NCBI RefSeq assembly: GCF_041320275.1
Contig: NZ_CP162023.1
Coordinates: 1,612,001-1,676,000, forward strand
Direction: 5' to 3'
DNA: 64,000 nucleotides
Origin: Mumia sp. Pv4-285
GTDB taxonomy: Bacteria; Actinomycetota; Actinomycetes; Propionibacteriales; Nocardioidaceae
This document shows, one piece after another, positions 32,586 to 41,253 of this stretch. The position numbers were made by a program, and so were the translations under genes. Below the pieces are notes generated by a model. The model saw only the letters and a program-made list of their open reading frames with translations, had not been told where the DNA came from and ran no database searches. How positions within the stretch are numbered: position 1 is the stretch's first letter; every line of letters starts with the position of its first letter.

Positions 32586-33735
32586 GCGCCTCTTCGAGCG
32601 CACCGACGAAGCGCCGGGTGCTCGCACCGGCGGACATGTCGCCGAAGTAGTGCTCCGACAGCGCGAGCATGCGCTCGCGTGGCCAGTTGGCGTCGAGGAG
32701 CGTCGCCGCACGCGGGGCGTCGGCCGCGTGCAGGCGGGGAACCTCCTCGAGCAGACGCGACGGCGGTAGCGTGGCCCGCGGCTCGGTCGGCACTGTGACC
32801 AGCATCGGCTTCGCCGTCGCGAGCCAGTCGTAGGCCACCGACGACAGATCGGTGACGCACACGTCGGCGAACGCCCACTGCCACCCGTACGGGCCGGTGT
32901 CGACGATGTGCCGGTCGCCGTGCTCGGCGAGCAGCGCTCGGATCCGCCGGTCGGCCGCCGCGTAGGCAGGGTCCTGGACCCCCGCGCGCGGGTGCGGACG
33001 GTAGACGACGCGGTAGCGCGGGTCGCTCACCAACGACGACACGAGTGCAACTCCGTGCGATGCCACCGAGCCGTACGCCATGCTCGCGCGGTCGCCCTCC
33101 CACGTCGGCGCGTACAGGACGCGGGTCGTGCCGTCGTCCGCCCACTCCGGTGCGCCGGGATACGCGAGGTCGAGCTGTGGACGACCCACCTCACGGACGT
33201 GCACCGCGTCGTCGAATCCCCGCAGCGCTCCGGCCACGCGCTCGCGCGCGGCCGGGCCGGCGACCAGCACCCGGTCGTACGCCTTGTTCTGGTTGGTGAC
33301 GCTGGAGTCCTTGTCGCTCTCACCGTGGCCGAGGTGGACGTGGACCGGCGCGGCGAACCGCAGCATCCGGAAGTTCAGGGGGAGGTGGTTCAGGTAGAGC
33401 ACGGTCTTGACGGCGCCGCGGGCGAGCAGGTCCTCGAGGTAGGTCGATCCTGGTGCGAAGAAGACGGGGAGGGACGTCTCGGCGAGCACGCGGCGTCCGG
33501 TGTCGGGCCGCGAAACGACGACGACGACGGGCCACGGGAGCGCCGTCAGGACTCGGTCCCACTGACGGAGCTGGTAGAGGTTCTCGGGCCCGTCGGCGAA
33601 GTACACCGCGACCGGAGCGGCGAGCGCACGCGGGTCGGAGTTGCAGCGGGAGGCGAACGTGCTCCGCTCGAGCCGGTTGCGGACCTGCCTGCTCGCCCGC
33701 GAGACGATCCTGGCCATCCCTCTCAACCGGTGCAC
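32536..33735 (-). CDS. CDP-glycerol/ribitol glycerophosphotransferase-like protein
   Basis: 399 residues. Shares the TagF catalytic pattern with the duplicated polymerase: 'VHLGHGESDKDSSVTNQNKA' (HGxxxK), 'VLYAPTWEG', 'VVYRPHPRAG', 'VCVTDLSSVAYDWL'. It lacks the membrane segments, so it may be a primer or single-addition enzyme (TagB-like) rather than a polymerase. GTG at 33735 is supported by TAGGAT 7 nt upstream. Its last 50 bp overlap the pyruvyl transferase gene tail to tail, with both frames coding. Confidence 0.85.
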   Translation of the reverse strand: MHRLRGMARIVSRASRQVRNRLERSTFASRCNSDPRALAAPVAVYFADGPENLYQLRQWDRVLTALPWPVVVVVSRPDTGRRVLAETSLPVFFAPGSTYLEDLLARGAVKTVLYLNHLPLNFRMLRFAAPVHVHLGHGESDKDSSVTNQNKAYDRVLVAGPAARERVAGALRGFDDAVHVREVGRPQLDLAYPGAPEWADDGTTRVLYAPTWEGDRASMAYGSVASHGVALVSSLVSDPRYRVVYRPHPRAGVQDPAYAAADRRIRALLAEHGDRHIVDTGPYGWQWAFADVCVTDLSSVAYDWLATAKPMLVTVPTEPRATLPPSRLLEEVPRLHAADAPRAATLLDANWPRERMLALSEHYFGDMSAGASTRRFVGALEEALRIADEPIGPASAASA

Positions 33736-33742
33736 GTCGCCG

Positions 33743-33748
33743 ATCCTA
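33743..33748 (-). promoter_or_regulatory. -10 element of the glycerophosphotransferase-like gene, leaderless
   Basis: TAGGAT on the minus strand, 7 nt before GTG at 33735. It overlaps the stop codon of the upstream CDP-alcohol phosphotransferase gene. Confidence 0.5.
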
Positions 33749-34570
33749 GGCGCGAAGGCGGGACGAGGCGAGGATCGTCACGAAGTGGCCGATGACGGCG
33801 AGCAGCGCCAGGGGGAGCAGCACCACCAGCAGCGTGCGGGTCCCGGCGAGGCCGCCCCACGCCGAGCCGGCCACGATGTCGACGATCGCCGCGACGAGCG
33901 CCAGCAGCGTCAGCTCGACGGAGTGGTAGAGCCGGTGGAAGGGGATGAACCGCGCGACGCGGCGCAACCTCGCGACGAGACCCGGTCGCGGCGCGGCGGT
34001 CTCAGCGCTGTCGGCGAGGCGAGGCAGCCCCGAGAACGTGCGCGAGACGTGGACGAAGTCGTTGAGCGCCTTGTTGTGGAGGATCAGCACGGCGAGCAGA
34101 GCGCCGAGCGTCGTCCAGCCGTAGTGTCCGTCGAGGTCGCCGAACCCGCCTGCGGCGCGCACGCCCAACGCGATGGGGATCAGCGACTCCGCCGTGTAGT
34201 GCCCGATCTTGTCGAGGAAGGTCCCAGCCGGCGAGAACGTCCCGCGCCAGCGGGCGACCTCACCGTCGGCGCAGTCGAGCAGCATCTGCAGCTGGCCGAA
34301 GAACACCGCGAGGAGGGCGCCGACCAGACCGGGGATCAGCAGCGAGCCGGCGGCCGCCCACCCGCTGAGGATCATGAGTCCGGTGACCGCGTTCGCGCTC
34401 AGCCCGAGGCGTACGAGTGGGCGGCTCAGGTACGGCGAGATGTCGCGCAGGTAGACGTCGGCGACCCAGTGCTCGGCGCTGCGGCGGGAGCGCACCTCGG
34501 GCGGCTGCGCGATCGCGCGGTACTCGGCGAGCGTCGGGTGGGTGGGGCGCACGGTGGACGAGTCGGACAC
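33746..34570 (-). CDS. CDP-alcohol phosphatidyltransferase family protein with altered motif
   Basis: 274 residues from GTG at 34570, chosen because TACGGT lies 7 nt upstream. Several transmembrane helices follow a cytoplasmic N terminus. The family motif is D99-x2-D102-G103-x2-A106-R107-x8-G116-x3-D120-x3-H124: the last position, normally the catalytic Asp, is His. The first three metal-binding Asp are kept. The enzyme may use an unusual alcohol acceptor or may have lost activity. Neighbouring CDP-polyol enzymes suggest a role with CDP-ribitol, CDP-glycerol or a lipid anchor. Confidence 0.83.
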   Translation of the reverse strand: MSDSSTVRPTHPTLAEYRAIAQPPEVRSRRSAEHWVADVYLRDISPYLSRPLVRLGLSANAVTGLMILSGWAAAGSLLIPGLVGALLAVFFGQLQMLLDCADGEVARWRGTFSPAGTFLDKIGHYTAESLIPIALGVRAAGGFGDLDGHYGWTTLGALLAVLILHNKALNDFVHVSRTFSGLPRLADSAETAAPRPGLVARLRRVARFIPFHRLYHSVELTLLALVAAIVDIVAGSAWGGLAGTRTLLVVLLPLALLAVIGHFVTILASSRLRA

Positions 34571-34577
34571 GGCCGCC

Positions 34578-34583
34578 ACCGTA
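34578..34583 (-). promoter_or_regulatory. -10 element of the CDP-alcohol phosphotransferase gene, leaderless
   Basis: TACGGT on the minus strand, 7 nt before GTG at 34570. An in-frame GTG three codons earlier would overlap this box. Confidence 0.5.
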
Positions 34584-34592
34584 GCACCAGGG

Positions 34593-35162
34593 TCAGTAGA
34601 CCCCGCGCGCCAACATCGGGGGCTCCTGCACCGACCACCGCAGTGCCTCGGGACAGTACGGCCCGTGCCACTCGCGCACGACCTGGATCCCGCCCGACGG
34701 GACGATCTCGGCCCACCACTGCGGACAGTGCGCGCACGGGGTGATCACGAGGTCGGAGGCGTCGAACTCGACCGGAACCATCGGCGCGCTCTGGGCGGGG
34801 TGGCCACCGACGTCGCTGAGGTCGACGAGGAAGCCGTCGACCCGTACACCGAGCCTGCCGCCGTCGGGGACGACCCGTCCGACCACGACGACCTCGTGGA
34901 CGAGCCCGAGCGAGTCGACGATGCGGTGCGGGTAGCTGTAGTCGCTCGGCTTGCTCAGGTCGCGCAGCGCGAAGGCGATCTCTGTGCGGCCCGCGTCGTC
35001 CGGGTGCTGGTGGCGTCGCACGAGCTCCGTCGTGACCGTCGTCGACTCCGGGATCCCGAGGATCGAGTACATCCCCTCCGAGAACTCCCAGACCTCGGCC
35101 TGCGGCCAGTAGGTGTAGTGGCCCATCGCCGGTGAAGGTCCCCACGGCATGTACTTCTTCAT
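34593..35162 (-). CDS. stand-alone PAS-fold domain protein
   Basis: 189 residues from ATG at 35162, behind GGGGGAG; an ATG 12 codons earlier (35198) is possible. A PAS_3-like fold is indicated by 'YTYWPQAEVWEFSEGMYSIL', 'HQHPDDAGRTEIAFALRDL' and 'YSYPHRIVDSLGLVHEVVVV'. No kinase, GGDEF, HTH or other output domain is attached. The C-terminal part contains 'CAHCPQWWAEIVPSGG', whose Cys/His pair might bind metal. Stand-alone PAS proteins often sense small molecules and act through partners. No obvious partner is adjacent. Confidence 0.72.
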   Translation of the reverse strand: MKKYMPWGPSPAMGHYTYWPQAEVWEFSEGMYSILGIPESTTVTTELVRRHQHPDDAGRTEIAFALRDLSKPSDYSYPHRIVDSLGLVHEVVVVGRVVPDGGRLGVRVDGFLVDLSDVGGHPAQSAPMVPVEFDASDLVITPCAHCPQWWAEIVPSGGIQVVREWHGPYCPEALRWSVQEPPMLARGVY

Positions 35163-35273
35163 CAGCTCCCCCGAGCGCTCAGGCCACCCCCGTGGCATAC
35201 GACGACCGTAGGTCACCGTCCGCGAACGCGACAAGGGTTGCACCCCCGTTGCGCCGAAACCACGACGTGCCGT

Positions 35274-36527
35274 TCAGCGAGGGAGCCGGTGCCGCCCTGC
35301 CATCACCATGCGGATCGCGGGCACCGTGAGGAACGCGGCCACCACGTTGAGGGGCCCGAACCCCCACACGCTCACGATGACGCCGGCGAGCAGGCCGCCC
35401 ATCGCCCCCGCGAGGTTCATCACCATGTCGGACGCGCCCTGCACGGCGGGGCGCGTGTCGGGCTCGACGGACTGGGCGACCAAGGAGGAGCCGGCGATGA
35501 TGGACGCCGACCAGCCGAGCCCGAGAAGGACCAGACCGACGATGATCCGGACCTCCGACTCGCCTGCCGTGCCGGCGACGAGCGTGGCGAGCAGCAGGGT
35601 GGCCTGGCCGAGCGTGATCGTACGGCCGCGGCCCCACCGGTCCGTGAGGATGCCCATCACGGGTGCGAGGGCGAACATGCCGGCGATGTGCAGGCTGATG
35701 GTGAGGCCGATCACGGTGAGCGTCGCGCCGTGGTCCTCCATGTGGACCGGGGTCATCGCCATCACGGCCACCATGACGGCGTGGGCCCCGGCGACGGTGA
35801 CGACGCCGGTGCGGGCAGCGGCGTTCGTCCGGAGGACCGGCCACGCGTCCCGCATCCGCGAGCGCCGGGGTGCCTCGCCCTGCGAGGCTGGCCGGATCGT
35901 CCGGGCGACCCGCAGTGGGTCCGGGTTGAGCATCACGGCCATCAACGTCGCCGTCAGGACGAAGCCGACCGCCGCGAACACGAAGGGACCGGCGAGGTCG
36001 GGGATCCCGAGGGCTTGAGCGGTGCGCGCGCCGAGGTCGGTGAGGTTGGGCCCGATCACCGAGCCGATCGTCGTCGCCCACACGACGAGCGAGAGCGCCC
36101 GACCGACGTGCATCGGCTCGGCGAGGTCGGTCGCCGCGTAGCGGGACTGGAAGTTCGTCGCGCTGTTGGCGCCGACGACGAAGAGGCCGATCAGCACCAG
36201 CCACGTCGCGTCGAGCTGGGCTCCTCCGACGACGACGACGGCGCCGAACGACGCGATCAACCACCCCGTCGAGAGACTGGTGCGGCGGCCGCGGGACGAC
36301 GCGAGCGCGGCGAGCGGGACGGCCAGCAGCGCGGCGCCGAGCGTGAGCATCGTCGTCGCGAGCCCGGCGACGGCCGAGGACCCGGAGACGTCCTTGACGA
36401 GGAGTGCGCCGACCGACAGCGCGGCCCCTGCGCCGATGCCGCCGACGACCTGCGCGGACGCGAGGACCCCGATGGTACGACGCTGGATCCCGGCTACCCG
36501 GTCGGCGGTGTAGACGTCGGTGGTCAC
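35274..36527 (-). CDS. MFS transporter, probable drug/metabolite exporter
   Basis: 417 residues with about twelve transmembrane helices. The MFS loop 2-3 motif is degenerate: 'LAALASSRGRRTSLSTGW'. The equivalent in the second half is 'MGILTDRWGRGRTITLGQA' (closer to the canonical GxxxDRxGRR). GTG at 36527 overlaps the M13 peptidase stop (GTGA), so the two genes are co-transcribed. Substrate cannot be inferred. Confidence 0.85.
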   Translation of the reverse strand: MTTDVYTADRVAGIQRRTIGVLASAQVVGGIGAGAALSVGALLVKDVSGSSAVAGLATTMLTLGAALLAVPLAALASSRGRRTSLSTGWLIASFGAVVVVGGAQLDATWLVLIGLFVVGANSATNFQSRYAATDLAEPMHVGRALSLVVWATTIGSVIGPNLTDLGARTAQALGIPDLAGPFVFAAVGFVLTATLMAVMLNPDPLRVARTIRPASQGEAPRRSRMRDAWPVLRTNAAARTGVVTVAGAHAVMVAVMAMTPVHMEDHGATLTVIGLTISLHIAGMFALAPVMGILTDRWGRGRTITLGQATLLLATLVAGTAGESEVRIIVGLVLLGLGWSASIIAGSSLVAQSVEPDTRPAVQGASDMVMNLAGAMGGLLAGVIVSVWGFGPLNVVAAFLTVPAIRMVMAGRHRLPR

Positions 36528-38494
36528 CAGATCGTCACACGCTGATCGGGCTCCAGCCACATCGCGTCGTCCGGCGTCACCCCGAAGGTGTCGTGGAAGG
36601 CGTCGAGGTTGCGGACGACCTGGTTGCACCGGAACTCCGGCGGGGAGTGAGGATCGACGGTGAGGCGGCGAACCACCTCGGCCGGGCGAACCTTGCCGCG
36701 CCAGACCTGGGCCCACGACGTGAAGAACCGCTGCCGGCCCGTGAGCCCGTCGAGCACCGGCGCCTCCTCGCCGCCCAGCGCGAGCTGGTAGGCCTTGTAG
36801 GCGATGCCGAGCCCGCCGAGGTCGCCGATGTTCTCGCCGATGGTCAGCGCACCGTTGACCGCCTGCCCGTCGGCGCCGTCGGGCGAGAGCGCGTCGTACT
36901 GGGCGATCAGCGTGCCGGTCAGCTTCTCGAACGCCGCTCGGTCGTCGTCGGTCCACCAGTTGCGCAGCGCGCCGGTGCCGTCGTACTGCGAGCCCTGGTC
37001 GTCGAAGCCGTGCCCGATCTCGTGACCGATGACCGCGCCGATGCCGCCGTAGTTGACGGCGTCGTCGGCGTCTGCGTCGAAGAACGGCGGCTGCAGGATC
37101 GCCGCCGGGAAGACGATCTCGTTCATCGTCGGGTTGTAGTAGGCGTTGACGGTCTGCGGCGTCATCAGCCACTCGTCGCGGTCGATGGGCTGCCCGATCT
37201 TGGCGAGCTCACGGTCGGTCGCGACGTCGGAGGCGCGACGGACGTTGCCGAGCAGGTCGGTGGGATCGACCGACAGGGCGCCGTAGTCGCGCCAGTGCAG
37301 TGGGTAGCCGACCTTCGGGGCAAAGGAGGCGAGCTTCTCGAGGGCACGCTTCTTGGTCTCGTCGCTCATCCAGGTCAGCGCCATGATGCTGTCGCGGTAG
37401 GCGACGACGAGGTTGGCGACGAGGGCGTCCATCCGTGCCGCGGCGGTCGGCGGGAAGTGACGCTCGACGTAGAGACGGCCGATGCCCTCACCGATCGCGC
37501 CCTCGGCGAACCCGACGCCGCGCTTCCAACGGGCGCGCAGCTCGGTGGTGCCCGACAGCGTGCGACCGTAGAACTCGAAGTTCGCGTCGACGAAGTCGCT
37601 CGACAGGTACGGGGCAGCCGACGAGACGAGGCGGAAGCGCAGCCAGTCCTGCCAGGACTCGACCGGCTCCTCGCGCAGCGCCTCCGAGAGCGCCTCGAGG
37701 TAGGACGGCTGGGCGACCACGACCTCCGCCAGGACCGACATGTCGAACCGGGCGGCCGCTGCCCACGCGCGCCAGTCGAGCGCCGTCGTGAGGAGCTGGA
37801 GCGCGTCGACGTCCAGGAGGTTGTAGGTCTTCACTGCGTCACGGCACGCGACGCGGTCCCAGTGGCCCTTCGCGAGCCGTTCCTCGAGGGCGTACACGCG
37901 GGCAGCCCGGATCTCGGGCTCGTCGAGACCGGCGAGGCCGAGCATGGTCGCGACGTGCGCGCGGTACGCCGTACGGACGGCCTGGAACTGGTCCTCGCGG
38001 TAGTACGCCTCGTCGGGCAGGCCGAGCCCGCCCTGGACGACGGTCACGACGTAGCGGTCGGGGTCGCCGGCGTCGGGGCCGACGTACATGCCGATCACGC
38101 TCGACGCGCTCTGGCGCTCAAGCCGGCCGATGGCCTCCACGACGCCGTGCAGGTCGCTGACCGCGTCGACGGCGGCGAGGTCGGCCGCGAGCGGAGCGGC
38201 ACCCAGCGCCTCGACCCGCTCGGTGTCCATGAAGCTCGTGTAGAGGGCGCCGATCTTGGCGGCCTCGTCCTCGACGGACGCGCCGGTCGGATCGCCGGCC
38301 GCGCTCTGGCACTCCTCCACGATCGCTCGCACGTTGGCCTCGGCCTCGTCGACGAGCGTGACGAACGAGCCGGCGACGGCGCGGTCGGCGGGGATCTCAC
38401 TGGTGGCGAGCCACGTCCCGTTGACATGCCTGAAGAGGTCGTCCTGCGGACGGACCTCCGGGTCGATGCCGCTGCCGTCGATGCCTGACCTCAC
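36524..38494 (-). CDS. pepO: M13-family zinc endopeptidase (PepO/neprilysin-like)
   Basis: 656 residues, the usual length for bacterial PepO. Catalytic zinc site HEIGH in 'VIGHEIGHGFDDQGSQY'; the third ligand Glu and catalytic Asp lie in 'GENIGDLGGLGIAYKAY'; the substrate loop is 'NAYYNPTMNEIVFPAAILQP'. No signal peptide or N-terminal membrane anchor is visible, so it is probably cytosolic, as in many actinobacteria. It degrades oligopeptides below about 40 residues. The start is GTG with GAGGAGG. The overlapping MFS gene downstream might export or import peptide-like compounds. Confidence 0.93.
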   Translation of the reverse strand: MRSGIDGSGIDPEVRPQDDLFRHVNGTWLATSEIPADRAVAGSFVTLVDEAEANVRAIVEECQSAAGDPTGASVEDEAAKIGALYTSFMDTERVEALGAAPLAADLAAVDAVSDLHGVVEAIGRLERQSASSVIGMYVGPDAGDPDRYVVTVVQGGLGLPDEAYYREDQFQAVRTAYRAHVATMLGLAGLDEPEIRAARVYALEERLAKGHWDRVACRDAVKTYNLLDVDALQLLTTALDWRAWAAAARFDMSVLAEVVVAQPSYLEALSEALREEPVESWQDWLRFRLVSSAAPYLSSDFVDANFEFYGRTLSGTTELRARWKRGVGFAEGAIGEGIGRLYVERHFPPTAAARMDALVANLVVAYRDSIMALTWMSDETKKRALEKLASFAPKVGYPLHWRDYGALSVDPTDLLGNVRRASDVATDRELAKIGQPIDRDEWLMTPQTVNAYYNPTMNEIVFPAAILQPPFFDADADDAVNYGGIGAVIGHEIGHGFDDQGSQYDGTGALRNWWTDDDRAAFEKLTGTLIAQYDALSPDGADGQAVNGALTIGENIGDLGGLGIAYKAYQLALGGEEAPVLDGLTGRQRFFTSWAQVWRGKVRPAEVVRRLTVDPHSPPEFRCNQVVRNLDAFHDTFGVTPDDAMWLEPDQRVTIW

Positions 38495-38534
38495 CGCGTC
38501 CTCCTCGTCTCGCCGGTCGTGAGACGAGCTTGCC

Positions 38535-39098
38535 TCACGACCTGGTCAGTCTAGGCGTGACGATCACCAGAACGCCTTGTGCATTTTCGCCGCCGAGCGC
38601 GAGGTAGTGGTGCGGGACGTCCGCGTCGAAGGTCGCGTGCTCGCCGGCCCGCACCTCGACGGGTGCGGCGTCCGGGCCGATCCGGAGCGTGCCCGCGACG
38701 ACGACGAGGTGCTCACGGACGCCGGCGCCGTGCGAGGGTGAGCGGCGCAGCTCACCCGCCGCGAAGTTCATCACGTACGTCTCGACGGTGGCCTCGGGTC
38801 GGTGCCCGACGTCGACCAGGCGCGCGGTGACGCCGCTGCCGGAGACCTCGGCTCCGATCGCCTCGTCGAGGAGCGCCGCGAGGGGCACGCCGAGGGGTTC
38901 GGCGAGCGCGTAGAGGGTCGCCAGCGTGGCGTTCCGGCGGCCCGCCTCCAGCTCGGAGAGCGAAGCCTTGCCGATCCCGGCAGCGCGGGCGAGCGCGGAC
39001 TGGCTCAGTCCGCGGTCCTCGCGCAGCCGGCGCACCTGGGCGCCCACCCGCGTCGGCGTACCGGCGCCGTCGGCGGGAGCCGTACGGGTCTCCTCCAC
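38535..39098 (-). CDS. XRE-family regulator with C-terminal cupin sensor
   Basis: 187 residues. N-terminal HTH_3 domain (about 15-70): 'VRRLREDRGLSQSALARAAG' and 'KASLSELEAGRRNATLATLY'. C-terminal cupin (about 105-185): 'REHLVVVAGTLRIGPD', 'EVRAGEHATFDADVPHHYLA'. This is the PuuR/YdcN type, in which the cupin binds a small effector. GTG start behind GGGGAGG. It faces a BenE transporter over 84 bp containing a 32-bp palindrome, so it very likely represses both genes. Confidence 0.9.
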   Translation of the reverse strand: MEETRTAPADGAGTPTRVGAQVRRLREDRGLSQSALARAAGIGKASLSELEAGRRNATLATLYALAEPLGVPLAALLDEAIGAEVSGSGVTARLVDVGHRPEATVETYVMNFAAGELRRSPSHGAGVREHLVVVAGTLRIGPDAAPVEVRAGEHATFDADVPHHYLALGGENAQGVLVIVTPRLTRS

Positions 39099-39123
39099 CT
39101 GGGCCTCCCCTGAGTCGGCTATC

Positions 39124-39155
39124 GTTCCACATACGGAACGTTCCGTAGGTGGAAC
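39124..39155. promoter_or_regulatory. 32-bp palindromic operator with four GTTCC/GGAAC half-sites
   Basis: Two adjacent 16-bp inverted repeats, each GTTCC-N6-GGAAC (39124-39139 and 39140-39155). The whole 32 bp is also one palindrome with a single mismatched pair. It lies between the divergent XRE-cupin and BenE genes, as expected for cooperative binding of two regulator dimers. Confidence 0.82.
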
Positions 39156-39182
39156 ACCTCATCCTCGCACGAAGGAGAAGCT

Positions 39183-40403
39183 GTGAGCGCCTCTCGACGC
39201 ACTCCGCTCACGACGGGCCTCGTCACCGCGCTCGTCGGCTTCACCAGCTCCTTCGCCGTCGTCCTCGCGGGCCTCCAGGCGGTCGGGGCGAGCGACGCCG
39301 AGGCCGCGTCCGGCCTGCTGGTGCTGTGCGTGACGCAGAGCGTCGGGATCATCGTGCTGTCGTGGAGCTACCGGATGCCGATCACCCTCGCCTGGTCCAC
39401 GCCCGGCGCGGCGATGCTGGCCGGTGCCGCAGCGATCGACGGCGGGTGGCCCGCTGCCGTCGGCGCCTTCGTCGTCACGGGCGTCCTCGTGCTCGCGACC
39501 GCCGGCTGGCCGGCGCTCGGCCGCCTCGTGGCCCGCATCCCGCGACCGGTCGCCCACGCGATGCTCGCCGGCGTGCTCCTGCCCCTCGTCGTGGAGCCGG
39601 TACGGGCGCTCACGACCAGCCCGTGGCTGGTGGCCCCAGTCGTCCTCACCTGGCTCGTCCTGCTGCGCCGGGCCCCGCGTTGGGCCGTCCCCGCTGCCTT
39701 CGCGGTGACGATGGTGGTCGTCGGCATCTGGCTCGCTGGCCACGGGAACGCCGTCGACGGGCCGCTGCTGCCTCAGGTCGTCTGGACCACGCCGACCCTC
39801 GAGTGGCAGGCGGTCGTCGGCATCGCCCTCCCGCTGTACGTCGTCACGATGGCCGCACAGAACGTCCCGGGAGTCGCCGTGATGGCGTCGTACGGCTTCA
39901 CGGTCCCGTGGCGCGCGGCGATGGCGACCACCGGGCTCGGCACCGTGCTCGGAGCGCCCGGCGGCGGTCACGCGATCAACCTGGCGGCGATCACGGCGGC
40001 GATGACGGCGGGCCCCGAGGCCGGGCCCGAGCGCTCGCGACGGTGGATCGCCGCGCAGACGGCCGGGTGGGCCTATCTCGTGATCGCGCTCGGTTCGACC
40101 GCCCTGGCGACCGTCGTCGTCGCCGCGCCGGCGGGCGTCGTCGAGGCCGTGGCCGGTCTCGCGCTCGTCGGCACGCTGGGCGGCGCGCTGCACGGCGCGG
40201 TCACCGCCGAAGGGCCGCGCGAGCCGGCCGTCGTCACGTTCGTCGTCGCCGCCAGCGGCGTCGCCGTCGCGGGCATCGGAGCAGCGTTCTGGGCACTGGT
40301 CGCCGGGGTCGCCGTGCATCTCGTCGTCGTGCGGCGTACGAGCGGGCCGGCTGCCGCCGACGCGCCGCCGGCTACTTCACGGACCCCGACACCAGGCCGT
40401 TGA
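39183..40403 (+). CDS. benE: BenE-family benzoate/proton symporter-like transporter
   Basis: 406 residues with about eleven or twelve transmembrane helices. BenE features: 'GFTSSFAVVLAGLQAVGAS', 'SWSYRMPITLAWSTPGAA', 'LPLYVVTMAAQNVPGVAVM', 'APGGGHAINLAAITAAMTAG'. The family imports benzoate or related aromatic acids, though many members are uncharacterised. No benzoate-degradation genes are near. GTG at 39183 follows AAGGAGAAG. Its 3' end overlaps malG by 32 bp tail to tail. Controlled by the divergent XRE-cupin regulator. Confidence 0.9.
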   Translation: MSASRRTPLTTGLVTALVGFTSSFAVVLAGLQAVGASDAEAASGLLVLCVTQSVGIIVLSWSYRMPITLAWSTPGAAMLAGAAAIDGGWPAAVGAFVVTGVLVLATAGWPALGRLVARIPRPVAHAMLAGVLLPLVVEPVRALTTSPWLVAPVVLTWLVLLRRAPRWAVPAAFAVTMVVVGIWLAGHGNAVDGPLLPQVVWTTPTLEWQAVVGIALPLYVVTMAAQNVPGVAVMASYGFTVPWRAAMATTGLGTVLGAPGGGHAINLAAITAAMTAGPEAGPERSRRWIAAQTAGWAYLVIALGSTALATVVVAAPAGVVEAVAGLALVGTLGGALHGAVTAEGPREPAVVTFVVAASGVAVAGIGAAFWALVAGVAVHLVVVRRTSGPAAADAPPATSRTPTPGR

Positions 40404-41253
40404 CGATGTAGCGCTGCAGCGCCAGGAACACCGCCATGACGGGGATCGCTGCGAGCACGGCCCCCGCGGCGAAGATCGTCCAGTTCGTCGACGTCTGCTC
40501 CGACACGTAGCCGAACAGACCGACGGCGAGCGTCTGCTGGTCCGGGTCGGTGAGGAACACGCTCGCGATCACGAACTCGCTCGTCGCGGTGATGAACGCC
40601 AGGAGGCCGACGACGGCGAGGATCGGCGTGACGAGCCGCAGGATGATGCCGAAGAACACCTGCGCGTGGCTCGCGCCGTCGAGCCGGGCGGCCTCGTCGA
40701 TCGAGACCGGCACCGTGTTGAAGAACCCGTACATCAGGTACGTGTTCACCCCGAGGGCACCGCCGAGGTAGACGAGGATCAGCCCGGCGTGCGTGCCGAT
40801 GCCGATCGCGGGGAAAACGTCGCCGATGGTCGACATGAGGATGAAGATGGCGACCACCGCGAGCATCTGCGGGAACATCTGGACCAGCATCAGCGAGAGC
40901 AGGCCCATGCGGCGTCCCGTGAAGCGCATCCGCGAGAACGCGTACGCGGCGAGAGCGCCGAGGAACACCGTGCCGACCGCCGTGACGCCACCGACCACGA
41001 GCGTGTTGACGAACCACCGCCCGTACGGACGCGACGGGTCGGTGAAGAGGTCGTGGTAGTTGCTCAGGTCGATCGTGCTGAAGAGTCGGGAGCTGCCCGC
41101 GAGCGTGCCCGACGGGTCGAGCGAGGCCGACAGCACGTAGAGGATCGGGAACGCGGCGTAGACCGTGACGGCGATGCCGACCAGGTGCCGCCAGCCGAGC
41201 TCGGCGAACCAACGCCGGAACGTGCGCCGGCGCGGAGCGGTGACGGTGCTCAT
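40372..41253 (-). CDS. maltose/oligosaccharide ABC transporter permease MalG-like
   Basis: 293 residues with six transmembrane helices. EAA loop 'EAARLDGASHAQVFFGIILR' marks an MalG-type CUT1 permease; the C terminus 'IVNGLVSGSVK' is the usual MalG ending. The ATG overlaps the malF stop (TGATG), so translation is coupled. Takes up alpha-glucosides with MalF and MalE. No ATPase gene is present, so a shared MsiK-type ATPase encoded elsewhere is expected. Confidence 0.92.
   Translation of the reverse strand: MSTVTAPRRRTFRRWFAELGWRHLVGIAVTVYAAFPILYVLSASLDPSGTLAGSSRLFSTIDLSNYHDLFTDPSRPYGRWFVNTLVVGGVTAVGTVFLGALAAYAFSRMRFTGRRMGLLSLMLVQMFPQMLAVVAIFILMSTIGDVFPAIGIGTHAGLILVYLGGALGVNTYLMYGFFNTVPVSIDEAARLDGASHAQVFFGIILRLVTPILAVVGLLAFITATSEFVIASVFLTDPDQQTLAVGLFGYVSEQTSTNWTIFAAGAVLAAIPVMAVFLALQRYIVNGLVSGSVK

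Noticed and set aside
36404-38488. 694-codon plus-strand open frame opposite the M13 peptidase
   Set aside because: It has no family motif and lies across a gene with an intact zinc site; a shadow frame.
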